From: Adiantum capillus-veneris
Taxonomy: Eukaryota > Streptophyta > Polypodiopsida > Polypodiales > Pteridaceae
Assembly: GCA_014529385.2 (NCBI GenBank)
Contig: CM043947.1
Coordinates: 97,498,036 to 97,562,035, forward strand
Reading direction: 5' to 3'
Length of the DNA stretch: 64,000 nt
In this document: piece after piece, positions 31,929 through 42,111 of the stretch
Layout: the number at the start of each line of letters is the position of its first letter
Numbering within the stretch: position 1 is the stretch's first letter
Translations under genes and position numbers: made by a program
Notes under the pieces: generated by a model
Databases searched by the model: none
What the model was told of the DNA's origin: nothing
The model's input: the letters and a program-made list of their open reading frames with translations, nothing else

Positions 31929-33494
31929 ATGCAAGCAAGTGGGGAAGATGCGCAAGAGTTTCTTGATAACTTGGAGATGGCACATCTCATATCCTGGAGA
32001 GATGAAGAGGAAGTAAAGCTATGAGCCTTCCAGTTGGTTCTAAAATCAGAAGCTAAATCATGGTATGAGACCTTGCAACCCCAAATCAAGTCCAACTGGG
32101 AGAGACTACGAGCAAGCTTCCTCTCCAAGTTCGGGCAAGGTGATACTTCTGAAGGACTATGGAAATGTCTTATTGGACATAAGCAGGTATCACTTGAAGA
32201 CTATACCTCTTATGAAGCAACCTTTGTCAATCTTTGGGGTAGGTGGGAGGCTACATTAGAAAATCATGGTGGTGCACCTAACTTTCTAAAAAAAGAGAGA
32301 TTCATGGTTGGCTTGTATCCACTTTTAAAGGCTAAAGTAGAGCTAAAATTCCCATCCACCTTCGAAGAAGCACGTGAGGTAGCCATCATCAAGTTTAGAA
32401 AACTACACTTCCAAGCACATGGAGCAAGGGGTTTGAATGAAGTGAGTGAGAGGGAGTCATCACAAACCATGGAAGCACCAAGTAGGGCCCCTCTTGCACA
32501 ATCTTCACAAATAGGAGATAACTCTCAACAAGAGGTTTTACAAAGGCTAACCCAGCAGCTTGAGAACCTCACTCTGAATCTAGTACAGGGCCTACCTCAA
32601 CAACGACAACCAAGAGAAGGGAATCGCAATCAGCGAAGACAAGCTCAAGAGCTGCGATGTTGGAATTGCAATGAAATGGGCCATGGAATGTACAATTGTC
32701 CACATCCAAGGAGACTTCTGGGAGACATATATCCCCCTAGATTGCCTCCTTTCACTCTACAGCAAGAACTAGCTCAAGGTCCACAAATCCTTCGTCGAAC
32801 ACCACCACCAGCAAATATACCTCCCGTCCCACATGAGGAGGAAGAAAGAGGAGTCAACATCATCAAGCTAGAAGAGGTAATAGATGAGCATACTCTAAAC
32901 TTTGATGTTATGCCAGCAGAAAAACGCACAAGAGCACATGATAAGGATGAAGACATGAGAAGTGAAGGAACAAATTCAGCCAGAAGGGACAAGAAAAAGA
33001 AGTCAAAGATGGAAGAAGATGAAAGTAGCAGGAAGAAAAGATCAAGGCGAAGGGAAATTGGTATCAACAACTTCCCATTGGAAAAGGAGCTAGAGCCCTA
33101 CAACATCCTCGAGGATTTACAAACCCAAAAGCCAAACATTTCCTGGCCTCAACTTCTACCCCTATCAACCAAAGTAAGAAGGCAATGGCCAAAGTTGGTA
33201 AGTACAAGAATTCCAAAAAAGAAAGCAAATCTTTCCATTAAGGTTGTGGCCTCAAAGCTACAAAAAGATGTGGAACCCATTGTGGATGCTTACATAAGGG
33301 GTAAAAAGGCTTCTAATGTATATGTTGATGGTGGAGCTCAAATGTGTATGATCACGGAAAAATCAATGAACAGGTTAGGGCTTGAAATTAAAAAGTCCTC
33401 TAATTGTCAAGCTAGGCTAGCCAGCAACTCAAGTGTGAAGTGTTTGGGGATCATTGAAAATGTAAAAGTCTCTGTATGTAACATAGATGCATGA
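31929..33494 (+). pseudogene. gypsy gag and protease N-terminal half
   Basis: Frame open from 31929, with an in-frame TGA at 32022 and a likely one-base shift just upstream near 31930. Gag core: GEDAQEFLDNLEMAHLI, AKSWYETL, LRASFLSKFGQGD, FMVGLYPLLKAKVELKFPSTFEEA. A zinc knuckle CWNCNEMGHGMYNC lies near 32660. A basic linker is followed by the retropepsin start, Asp-Gly-Gly in VYVDGGAQMCMITEKS (near 33322), and RLASNSSVKCLGII. A TGA at 33492 falls inside the protease, before its C-terminal strand. Confidence 0.92.
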
Positions 33495-34094
33495 GTGGAT
33501 ATGTATGTCATGCCAGCTAAGGGGGAGGGATATCCCTTCATCCTAGGGAGGCCTTGGCTCATTGCTGTGAACGCAGATCAAAAATGGGGAAGTGGTCATT
33601 TGATTCTTAAGAAGGGTCAACCGGTGGTGTATGATTGGCGAGAAGGAAAGCAACTAGATATCAACTATGAAACCACGGCAGATGAAGAGAGCGAGGAGGA
33701 GAGTCCTTACTCAAGTGATGAGGAAGCATCAACCAGTGCATCAACTAGTGAAGAGGAGTCTTCTTTGGAGGTAATGGGAATTGTATTCAACGCCAACACC
33801 CAAGATGTTTCTATAGAAGAAAATCCAACAGACAATCACACACGAGGGGATGAAAGATGCCACCACCTTGAAGAAGGATTTGAGAAGATTCTTGCAAAAG
33901 ATCTTACTTGTGAGGAGAAGAGGTCCTACATCAATATGTTAAGGAGGTATCCCAATTTGTTTATCACTGACTACTCACAAATAAGAGGTGTAGATGTAAT
34001 AGAGCATCGAATTGAATTGAAACTAGGGACCAAACCCGTGGCTCAAAAGTTAAGGCGACTAGGATCTGTGCAACAAAAGGCTCTCCTACAATAA
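33495..34094 (+). pseudogene. gypsy protease C-terminus and RT N-terminal linker
   Basis: Same frame, after the TGA. It starts with VDMYVMPAKGEGYPFILGRPWL, closing the retropepsin. A Ser/Glu-rich linker (ADEESEEESPYSSDEEAS) follows, then the block before RT (KRSYINMLRRYPNLFITDY). It ends at TAA 34092 right after LRRLGSVQQKALLQ, within the RT N-terminal region. Confidence 0.92.
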
Positions 34095-35855
34095 GTGAAT
34101 CGACTCTTGAAGGCTGTCTTCATCTATCCAGTATCCAACTCCGAATGGGTATCACCTATTGTAGTCACTCCGAAGAAGAATGGTAAGTGGAGGGTCTGCG
34201 TGGATTACATACCCCTCAACGCTGCGACAAAGAGGGACCACTCCCCTCTCCCTTTCCAAGATGAAATTTTGAATGAAGTAGCAGGTCACGAATGCTACAC
34301 TGTGTGTGATGGGTATTCATGATATTTTCAAATTAAAATAGCAGAAGAGGACCAACCAAAAACCACCTTCATCACACCTTGGGGATGTTTTGCATTCAGA
34401 GTAATGCCTTTTGGGCTCACCAATGCTCCTAGCACCTTCATGAGATTCACAATATTTGTATTTCAGCCATTCTTTGGAAAATCTATAAGAGTTTTTATGG
34501 ATGATTTCTGTATTTATAGTTGTAGATCACTTCACTGCCAAAAGGTTGAAGAGAGGCTTAAGAGGCTCCATCAATTTGGGGGACAACTCAACCCAGAGAA
34601 GTCTCATATCGGTGAATCTCAGGTGGTTTTGCTAGGCCATGTGGTTTCTTCACAAGGAATTCAAGTGGATCCCTCTAAAGTAGAGGCCCTTTTGTCATTA
34701 TCTCCACCAACAACAACTAAGGAGCTAATGACCTTCAACCACAAAGTGAGGTACATGTCTTGCTTCATCCATCTCCTAGCAGAAGCCATTGCCCCTTTGC
34801 ATAGGTTGGCAAGCCAATCTACATTTGAATGGGGGAGGGAACATGCAAAATGTTTTGAGGAAGTGAAGGGCATTCTTAGCTCTCTCGCAATCCTAATGCC
34901 ACCAGATCCAAAGGAGACCTACTATGTCATTCCAAGTGTAGGTTTCGAAGCAATTGGTGTTGTTTTGATGCAAAAAGATCTTAAAACATCATACATGAGG
35001 CCGATCTATTTTGAAAGCAAGGTGATGACTCCGGCCGAGAAGGGATACACTGAAATGGAGAAAGTGGTCTTTGCAATCTTGTTTGCGGTAAGGAATTTTC
35101 GATCGTATCTTCTCCCTGTGCCATTTGTTTTTCTCACCTTAGAGCACAATCTACCATATGTTGTACAACACATGAGACTCTCATCTAGAATAGCAAAGTG
35201 GGTGCTTGAACTCCAAGAATTTGAATACACTTTCCTTGTAGAAGATAGCACAAGAGCAGGACTTGCAGACATTCTCACCTACAAAGTGAGAGAAAGGGAA
35301 GGATCACGACTACAAAGAGAGGAAGGCTCAAAACAGTTCAAAGTGAAGGAGATTTATAATGCCCATACTTTATGCTTTGACGGAGCTTATCAATGCCAAC
35401 AAGACAAAGCAGCAAGGGGGATCATCATTTTGAACCCACAAAAGGAGTTAATGGTTAGAAAAGGTATCACTCTAACCAATGTTCACTCTAACAATGAGGC
35501 TGAGTATGCTGCTCTAACCCTTGGGTTAGAAGAATGCAAAGAATTAGGCATACAAAGACTTATTATAAAAGGTGATTCTTTGCTAGTGGTCAGGCAAATC
35601 CAAGGGACTTGGAGGTGCAAGAATCGTACATTGTTTGAGTGGCTTAGTAGTGTAAGAGCTTTGATGAAGGGTTTTAAAGCAACACAGGTACAACACATTG
35701 TGAGAACTCATAACAAGGAAGCAGACTTACTCGCAAATGAAAAGCTTCAAATGGCGGTAGGAGGTGTGAAACTACATGAACCCAAATATCAAGGTCAAGA
35801 GGAGCTAAAAGACATTATCTTCTTTCTACAACAATTGAGTGTCCCAAACACTTAG
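34095..35855 (+). pseudogene. gypsy RT, RNase H and second RNase H
   Basis: Same frame, with TGA at 34320 inside the usual DGYSGYFQI block. RT: VVTPKKNGKWRVCVDY, MPFGLTNAPSTF, catalytic RVFMDDFCIYS (near 34491). First RNase H: KETYYVIPSVGFEAIGVVL, EKGYTEMEKVVFAILFA, EHNLPYVVQ, decayed at the first Asp. Second RNase H: LCFDGAYQCQQDKAARGIII, NNEAEYAALTLGLEEC, IKGDSLLVVRQIQG, with the acidic residues in place. Dual RNase H places it in the Tat lineage. TAG at 35853. Confidence 0.93.
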
Positions 35856-35883
35856 ACAAGGTGCAAAGACATAGACTAGTTAA

Positions 35884-37203
35884 CACTAGGTTGGTAATGG
35901 GACACTTTTATGTCCTATTAAGTGACCATTTTCCTTGAATTATGTCAAGAGTTTCAAAATGGATTTTGAGGTGCTTTCTATCTAGAAATTTGTCTCATGA
36001 GCTGAAAAAAAACTCGACATTTTTTTGGAATATCAATTCCATCTTTAACCTTCTCCTTGGACAACATTTTGCAACCTAAACTGTGTGAAAAAACGAGTCC
36101 TCTTTTTGGCTTTTTTCAACTTTTTGCAACTATACCACTCCAGAGTTCATCTTTGTGATGTCTATAATGCTAGAGAACTATCTTTAGTAGTCCTCAACAT
36201 GTCCTGATGCTTCTAGGGAGAATTAAATGTTAAAGTTGTAAGTTATGATCAAATTACAAAAATTGTCAAAACCTGTTTTTAAGCCAATTTCAGCTCTTCT
36301 ATGATTTTTTTGGTGGTTTTCATGATATCCAAATGAAATTTTGATTTTCTATGTCGCATATTGTAACATAAAGATAATATTCCTTGAGTTTTGGGGCACC
36401 TAATACCCTATTTTTCATAGTACACAACGATGGTGATTTTTTCAATTATAGAAGAAAACAAAACATTCTAGTACTTCAACTATAGCTTTTTCAATATTGT
36501 TAGTTTCTTGTGACAACTATATGCATTTTGTAGGTAGTAACCATATCTAGCCATAAGGATCAAATTTGGCTAGATATTGAATAATTTCTATGGGATTCTA
36601 CAACTCATAATGTTGAACCCAATTTTTTGATGTTTGCTGTATTTAGCACTTCATCTTTGTCCCAAGATTCCCCTTGGTAAGAGATGTATTATGATTTTGA
36701 CATGCTCCATGGATCCCTATGAACCTAAAGGCCAACAAGGAACTAAGAAAACATGCATATATTATTTGTATTGAGCGTGGCTATAGAAACTCTGATGATA
36801 GGTTCGCAGAATGGTAAAAATTCATCTTTTTTATACCTATTTCTTTTGGCAAAACAAAAAATAGTGAGTGACAAGCAATCATATGTTCTGATCACCAACC
36901 CATTGAAGTCAACTAGGGAATTTATCTCAAGTCCTACAAAAATCCCTAATCTTATTTTTATGCAACAAAACGTAAGAAACAACTGTTTTGATGAAAATGT
37001 ACTGGTCCATCAACTTTGGAGTCTTGGTGTGACCAATAGATGAGAAATTTTACAAGTTTCTTACTTTTTCCATGTGTAGTAGACCTTGAACTATAACCTC
37101 ATGAAAGGATTTTACAAAATGAGTGGATCTACTATGGTTTTGGAGGTTTTTTTCAAAACCCTGAAAGGACACTTTTATGTCCTGTTAGGTTACCAACCTA
37201 GTG
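35884..37203. mobile_element. TTAA-flanked non-autonomous DNA transposon, copy C (1320 bp)
   Basis: The left end CACTAGGTTGGTAA is matched inverted by the right end TTACCAACCTAGTG. TTAA borders both sides (35880-35883, 37204-37207). Each end carries a subterminal GGACACTTTTATGTCC imperfect palindrome. The interior is AT-rich with no transposase frame (largest ORF under 100 codons). It separates the second RNase H from integrase of the host gypsy pol. Confidence 0.85.
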
Positions 37204-38380
37204 TTAAGAAGGCCACACCTTACCAGTTGATTGGGGATGATTTATATCACAAAGGGGAAGATTTGGTCTTGAGGAGAGTACCAGGTGTGCAAGAGATAGA
37301 GAAAATTCTTCTTTCATGTCATGATGATGTCTGTGGTGGTCACTTTTATCAAGATATTACAAGCAGGGTTTATTTGGCCGAGCTTACACCGTGATGTCCA
37401 ATATTGGTGTAAGGCATGTAAGCCATGCCAAATTGCTGGGGATAGACGACTAATATATGAGCCTCGAGTCCCAATAATATCTTATGGCCCTTTTGAAAAG
37501 TGGGGTGTGGATGCAATAGGTCCCCTACCTTGTACTTCTACAAGGAAGGTTTTCATCATCATGGGTGTTGACTACATGACACGATGGGCAGAAGCAACAA
37601 GCACAACCCGAATCACAGCTGAAGAGGTATCAAAGCTTATTTTTGACCATATTTGTAGTAGGTTTGGATCACCCCTAGAAATCTTATCAGATCAAGGCCC
37701 GGGTTTTAGGGCTGACCTTCTGAATGATCTCTTGAGGAGGTTAAAAGTGAAACACCTGCATTCCACACCCTACTATCCTCAATGCAATGGATTGGTGGAA
37801 AAAGTGAATGGAATGATATGTAAGATCATTTCTAAGCAGGTTGTGGACCGGCCTACTGATTGGGATCTCCATTTGATGGTTGCTCTTTGGGCGTATAGGA
37901 CATCTTTCAATGTATCTACCCAATTCACCCCTTTTCATCTAGTTTATGGACAGGAGGCACTTCTCCCCATTGAGGTAGAGCTCTCAAGCTTGCGTGTTCT
38001 TGCAAGAGTGGCAAAAAAACCAAAAGAGGTTCTACATGAAAGGATCTTAGATCTCCAATGACTTGAGCTAGATAGAGAAGAGTCCATTGATCACTACATC
38101 ACCAAAGCGACAAGCCAAAGGGACAAAATCAACAAGAATCTCAAGGGGAAAGGATTGAAAGAAGGTATGTTGGTTCTTCGCTATGATAACTGACTTGATA
38201 CTCGACTTGACAAAAAGTTTTTGCAAAGATGGGAGGGACCTTTCATGATAAAAACAAAGTTTGGGAATGGTAGTCACAGATTAATAGATTGATCAGGAAA
38301 ACTCCACAAGACCAGAGTCACTGGATGGAGATTAAAGCCCTACTTTCAACATATCAATCCGTTGATAGGAAGTCATCTGC
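37204..38380 (+). pseudogene. gypsy integrase of Tat-like element
   Basis: The zinc finger is split by a frameshift near 37330: the His half (SCHDDVCGGHF) lies in one frame and the Cys half (WCKACKPCQIAG) in the next. The DDE core is complete in the ORF 37321-38061: the GVDYMTRWAEA Asp, ILSDQGPGF and CNGLVEKVNGM. TGA codons near 38059, 38191 and 38290 interrupt the C-terminal barrel, at positions where the minus-strand relative at 54.3-54.7 kb has sense codons. A short PFGLANAPP stretch follows at 38412. Confidence 0.9.
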
Positions 38381-38688
38381 CTACATCGTCTAAACTCCAA
38401 ATTGGCATGACTCCCTTCGGCTTGGCAAATGCTCCACCTATTTTTAAAGCTTTGATGTGCAAAGAAGAACCAGCTTTGGAATGTGAACATACCCAGGGCA
38501 ACCCTCCCATCTCCGATTTATGGGATTGAGGTAATGAAAAGAAGGTCTAATGGAGTAAAAGAGTGCATGACACTCCTCCTATTGAAAAAAAGAAAAAAAA
38601 AGTGGAAAAGGAAAAATGACAAAAAGAAGAGAAAAAAAAAAGAATAAAAAGAAGCAACACCGTCCTTCTAAAGATATGAATATCTCTA

Positions 38689-38706
38689 AGCTTGGGGGAG
38701 GGCTAA
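38689..38706 (+). other. polypurine tract of Tat-like element
   Basis: AGCTTGGGGGAGGGCTAA directly precedes the 3' LTR start at 38709. The AGCTTGGGGGAGG form is common in plant gypsy elements. Confidence 0.8.
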
Positions 38707-39780
38707 TATGAGTGGCATAAAATGGTAACCATCTTTTTGCAACATTTGTCAGCCTACTCAACGTCCTCTTCCTCATATGTGTATATATTTTTCTACGCTA
38801 TTAAGTTATCTAGAGTAAATTCCCCCTTTTTGTTTAATCTTTGTGGCGACACATACATTGTACTCTTCCCAAAAATGTCACCTTAGTCATATATTTATAT
38901 TACCACCCTTTTCTTTTTTGCTTTGTAAATAAAAGTAAGCATACAATAGCCAACTATCTACCCCCAAACTTTCTTACCTCTTGTGAATTAGTAGTAGAAA
39001 AATAATATATCCATCTTCCATCCCATATAGATAAACTACCATGGAAATCAACTCTCCACTTGTCTTTACCAAAGATTATGGTCCCTCTCTACAAGTCTTC
39101 TACGCCCCCTACATAGGTGGCCCAATATCTCTTAAGAATATACATATAGTTTTTCTCCTTTCAAAAAGACTCCAATTGTATATTCTTTTCACAAGAAAAT
39201 AATATTGGGCCCTCCTCTATTTGTTTAAGCATCATAGCCTTTTAAAAAAGCATGATTCCCCTTGGATGCATACAAGAAAAGGGCCCATACAAGAAGAGTT
39301 GGAAGCAAAAGGTTCCCTAGCCTAGTGTGGACGTTTCAAACCGAATTCCTTGGTGCATGGGCATGAAGAATAGTCCAAATTCATATCAAACATGTTGACA
39401 AGGTCAAATTTGCCTTTTGAAGCATGTCATTCTGAGCTACAGGTAAAAAGTATGGTCAAAATAGTGTAAATCTGTCAGATTCGCAGCAAAAGGGAACTGT
39501 AAATCAAGTAAATCAAGAGGGTGAGATCTTATTTTTCCCCTACTCATCTTCTAGAAGAGCAATGAGTGTTCAAGGTCACTTGCATGTGATGGGACCAACC
39601 TAAAGATGCTTTCTAAATGCCAAGACAAAAAAGTTGAGATACCCCGCAGAAGCCACCCATAGGGCCTCATGGTGGGGCCCACCTACATTATGCACCCTAT
39701 GGAGCCTTCACGGTCTAAAATGATATTTTTGGTGAATAAATAGTCCCTTTTATGTCCAATATTCAATGAGTGGTCAAAGG

Positions 39781-39819
39781 ACACTTAATTAGGGCTAATC
39801 ACTTACCCTAATTAAGTGT
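39781..39819. promoter_or_regulatory. perfect 14-bp inverted repeat upstream of LTR TATA box (3' LTR)
   Basis: Same arms and 11-bp spacer as in the 5' LTR, 25 bp upstream of TATAAATA at 39844. Confidence 0.75.
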
Positions 39820-39843
39820 AGCATAATCCCACTCCTACACAAC

Positions 39844-39851
39844 TATAAATA
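39844..39851 (+). promoter_or_regulatory. LTR TATA box (3' LTR)
   Basis: TATAAATA in the same context as at 30599 in the 5' LTR. Confidence 0.7.
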
Positions 39852-40423
39852 GCCCCCCTTGGAGAGACTCAAGGACACACACCTATATTTTCAACCTCAT
39901 GTTGTTTCTTGATTAATAGTAGAGAAAACCCCAACTCTCCCTCTTTCACATCCTCCCTCCTAACCCTCCTCTTTGAAGGAAGTGCAACTCTATCCTCCAC
40001 TCTTTTTATTCTACAATCTCTTACTCCATCAACCCAATCAATCATTTGTAGCACCTCAATAACTTGTAAATAAATCATGATCTCTCTCATGGTTATGTTA
40101 ATGATCATTAAATCATCTTTAAAAAATTTCAAGAGTTGCAATTCGTGATGGTTAGCCAGCGTCTATCCTCCCCTTAAAAGGTGTGCGAGAAATCAAGTAA
40201 GTGTTATATTCTCAATTTACCATTGGTTTGTTTCTCCACACTTATTCAATTGGTTTAAATAAATTTCTCACTCCAACTCTCTTTTGTTTCATTACATATG
40301 CATGTGGCTACCTCTCATGGTGATTTTATTTGTGTCACGACATTGCATAGATGGAGATGAGCTCTCTATGAAAAGTGTGTTAGTTTGATGTAAAATATTC
40401 TCTTCTGTGTTTGAGAGGCAAGT

Positions 40424-40428
40424 CTTGT
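40424..40428 (+). other. target-site duplication, left (CTTGT)
   Basis: CTTGT directly before the 13.4-kb element; the same five bases follow it at 53839-53843. Five bases is standard for gypsy integration. Confidence 0.9.
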
Positions 40429-40632
40429 TATTAACCCTCGTGGCTCACGGACACCCTATCGCCTACGACGGACACTGTAACTGTATTATTTATTTAAGTA
40501 GAGTCAGGCACTGGGCTTGTCGGTCCAATAGGGAAAGGTAGAGTGATCGCCGATGAGAGGCGCACTCTAACACGAACATGCTAGGGTTAGTTGGCTAAGC
40601 ATGGGCGCCCAAGTGTGAATGGGGTGAGCTCA

Positions 40633-40640
40633 TATAAAAG
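40633..40640 (+). promoter_or_regulatory. LTR TATA box
   Basis: TATAAAAG in the context GAGCTCATATAAAAGCC, conserved at 53423-53430 in the 3' LTR. About 110 bp upstream of the microsatellite, which would fall in the transcribed leader. Confidence 0.75.
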
Positions 40641-40727
40641 CCAACTAAACCTAATTTTTACTCATTCTCTCATTGTGCAATAGAAGCTGCTCTTGCTCCA
40701 TCTCCACCTTCTCCTTCACCATCTCCT

Positions 40728-40728
<1 letters not shown>

Positions 40729-40819
<91 letters not shown>
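40729..40819. repeat. (GT)n(GA)n microsatellite inside 5' LTR
   Basis: About 10 GT units followed by about 35 GA units. The same site in the 3' LTR (53519-53601) has a different length and an interrupted GT part. Confidence 0.95.
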
Positions 40820-40822
<3 letters not shown>

Positions 40823-41072
40823 GAGTGTGTGTGCGATCGAGCGTTGCGGCGGCACGACGGCGGCGAGGCGGTTGAGCGCGGCGTAGCGGCGTCTCCCTCT
40901 TCTTCGCGGCGAGGAATCATCTACGGCAGGAGCATAAGGCGGTGAGTGACACACCATTGCCCTCTTTGAGCTTACTAGTTTAACTAGTTGTGTGCTTGGA
41001 GCCGTCTGCGGCTCGTACACGGTGTATCGGCAAGTCCCTTGCTTCGACAGTGCGGCAAGGAGCGCACATTTT

Positions 41073-41090
41073 TGGCGCCGCTGCCGGGGA
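41073..41090 (+). other. primer-binding site, tRNA-Asp type
   Basis: TGGCGCCGCTGCCGGGGA begins four bases after the LTR. It matches the complement of the plant tRNA-Asp 3' end with one mismatch (C for T at position 9), as far as I recall that tRNA. Asp priming is known from Athila/Tat-type elements. Confidence 0.8.
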
Positions 41091-42111
41091 TTAGCCCTGC
41101 ACTAAGCCCAAGAGGCACTTTGTGCTTCTTGTATGAGTGGTTTGCAGTAGGAAAGAAGAGGGAGAGGAAGGCGTATTTTTTCTGCAAGTGTTAATTCTGT
41201 TTTTCTGTTGCGCACAGTTTGCATTTTCTGTGTTTCTGCTGCGTACATTTAGTGTTAGTTAGACAATTAGCAAAATTCTGTTTTTCTGTTTACACACAGT
41301 TAGCATTTCTTGCTTTTTTTTCATTTTCTGTGTTTTCAGTTCTGTCAAGTTTCAATTTCTGCATTTTCTGTGTTTTCTGGTTTGGGCACAGTTAGTTAAT
41401 TAAGTAGGTTAGTAATTAGGTGAACCAGTGATTAGCAGGTCAGTAGGTAGGTGAGACAGTAAATAGTTAGGTGAGGTCAACGCGCACCAAAATGCGTACC
41501 AAATAATATCTCAAAAAAAAAAAAACTTTTGGTTAAAAATAAAATAAAAATAAAAATTTGGAAAAAAATAAAAAATAAAAATCGAAAAATAAAAACGCGA
41601 GTGAGTGGGAGGTTAAATTTTCGAAAATAAAAAACGTGAGTTATAAAAACGTACGGGTGGGTTTGTATAAAAGTTAGATCGGGATCGGGATCATTTTCCC
41701 AAGCCCAAGCCCAAGCCCAGGCCCAGGCCTCAGTCCTCAGTCTTATGACATATACTAGACTCACTCTTATATATATACCCTACTCCCTCAAGAGAGAATG
41801 AGAGCATGTGGGACAAGTCCTCCACTCTCCTCCCTTCTCTTCCCACTTGCACCCTTAGACTTTCTAGTTTGGGCCTAGTTCCCTATTGGAAATTGACAGT
41901 TTTAGGGATTCCGAGGGCATAGAGTGACCAAACGGAGGGCTGTAAAGCACGGCACGACCCTCTGACCAATACGCTTGTTTCGAGCTATCACACGGCCCAT
42001 TCCACGACACGTTCTAAAAAATCTAGCAAAAAAACAAACAAAAAACACGCTAAAAACTAGTCACAAGGCCTCCTAGAGCAGCTTTTTGACACCTTAGGGT
42101 ATCAAAAGCAC
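41091..42111 (+). other. untranslated leader of 13.4-kb element
   Basis: About 1 kb without an ORF. Contains repeated pyrimidine-rich TTCTGTTTTTCTG / TTTTCTGTGTTTTC stretches at 41195-41390, an A-rich patch at 41511-41600, and a hexamer run (CCCAAG)3(CCCAGG)2 at 41698-41727. Such leaders usually hold packaging signals; none can be defined here. Confidence 0.6.

Larger units (their letters stand above)
38709..40428 (+). repeat. 3' LTR of Tat-like element, first part
   Basis: Begins TGAGTGGCATAAAATGG. Nearly identical to the 5' LTR up to 40180, then 248 bp found only here, up to the insertion point of the 13.4-kb element. CTTGT at 40424-40428 is the left target-site duplication. TATA box at 39844. 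Confidence 0.92.
40429..41068 (+). repeat. 5' LTR of 13.4-kb element (640 bp)
   Basis: Aligns end to end with 53219-53838. It begins TATTAACCC where the 3' copy has TGTTAACCC, so the terminal TG has mutated to TA. It ends GCGCACA. It contains a (GT)n/(GA)n microsatellite at 40729-40819 and a GC-rich segment (GCGGCGGCACGACGGCGG) partly absent in the 3' copy. Confidence 0.95.

Noticed and set aside
41698-41727. Interstitial telomere-like repeat (CCCAAG/CCCAGG)
   Set aside because: Five hexamers only, and not the plant telomere unit CCCTAAA.
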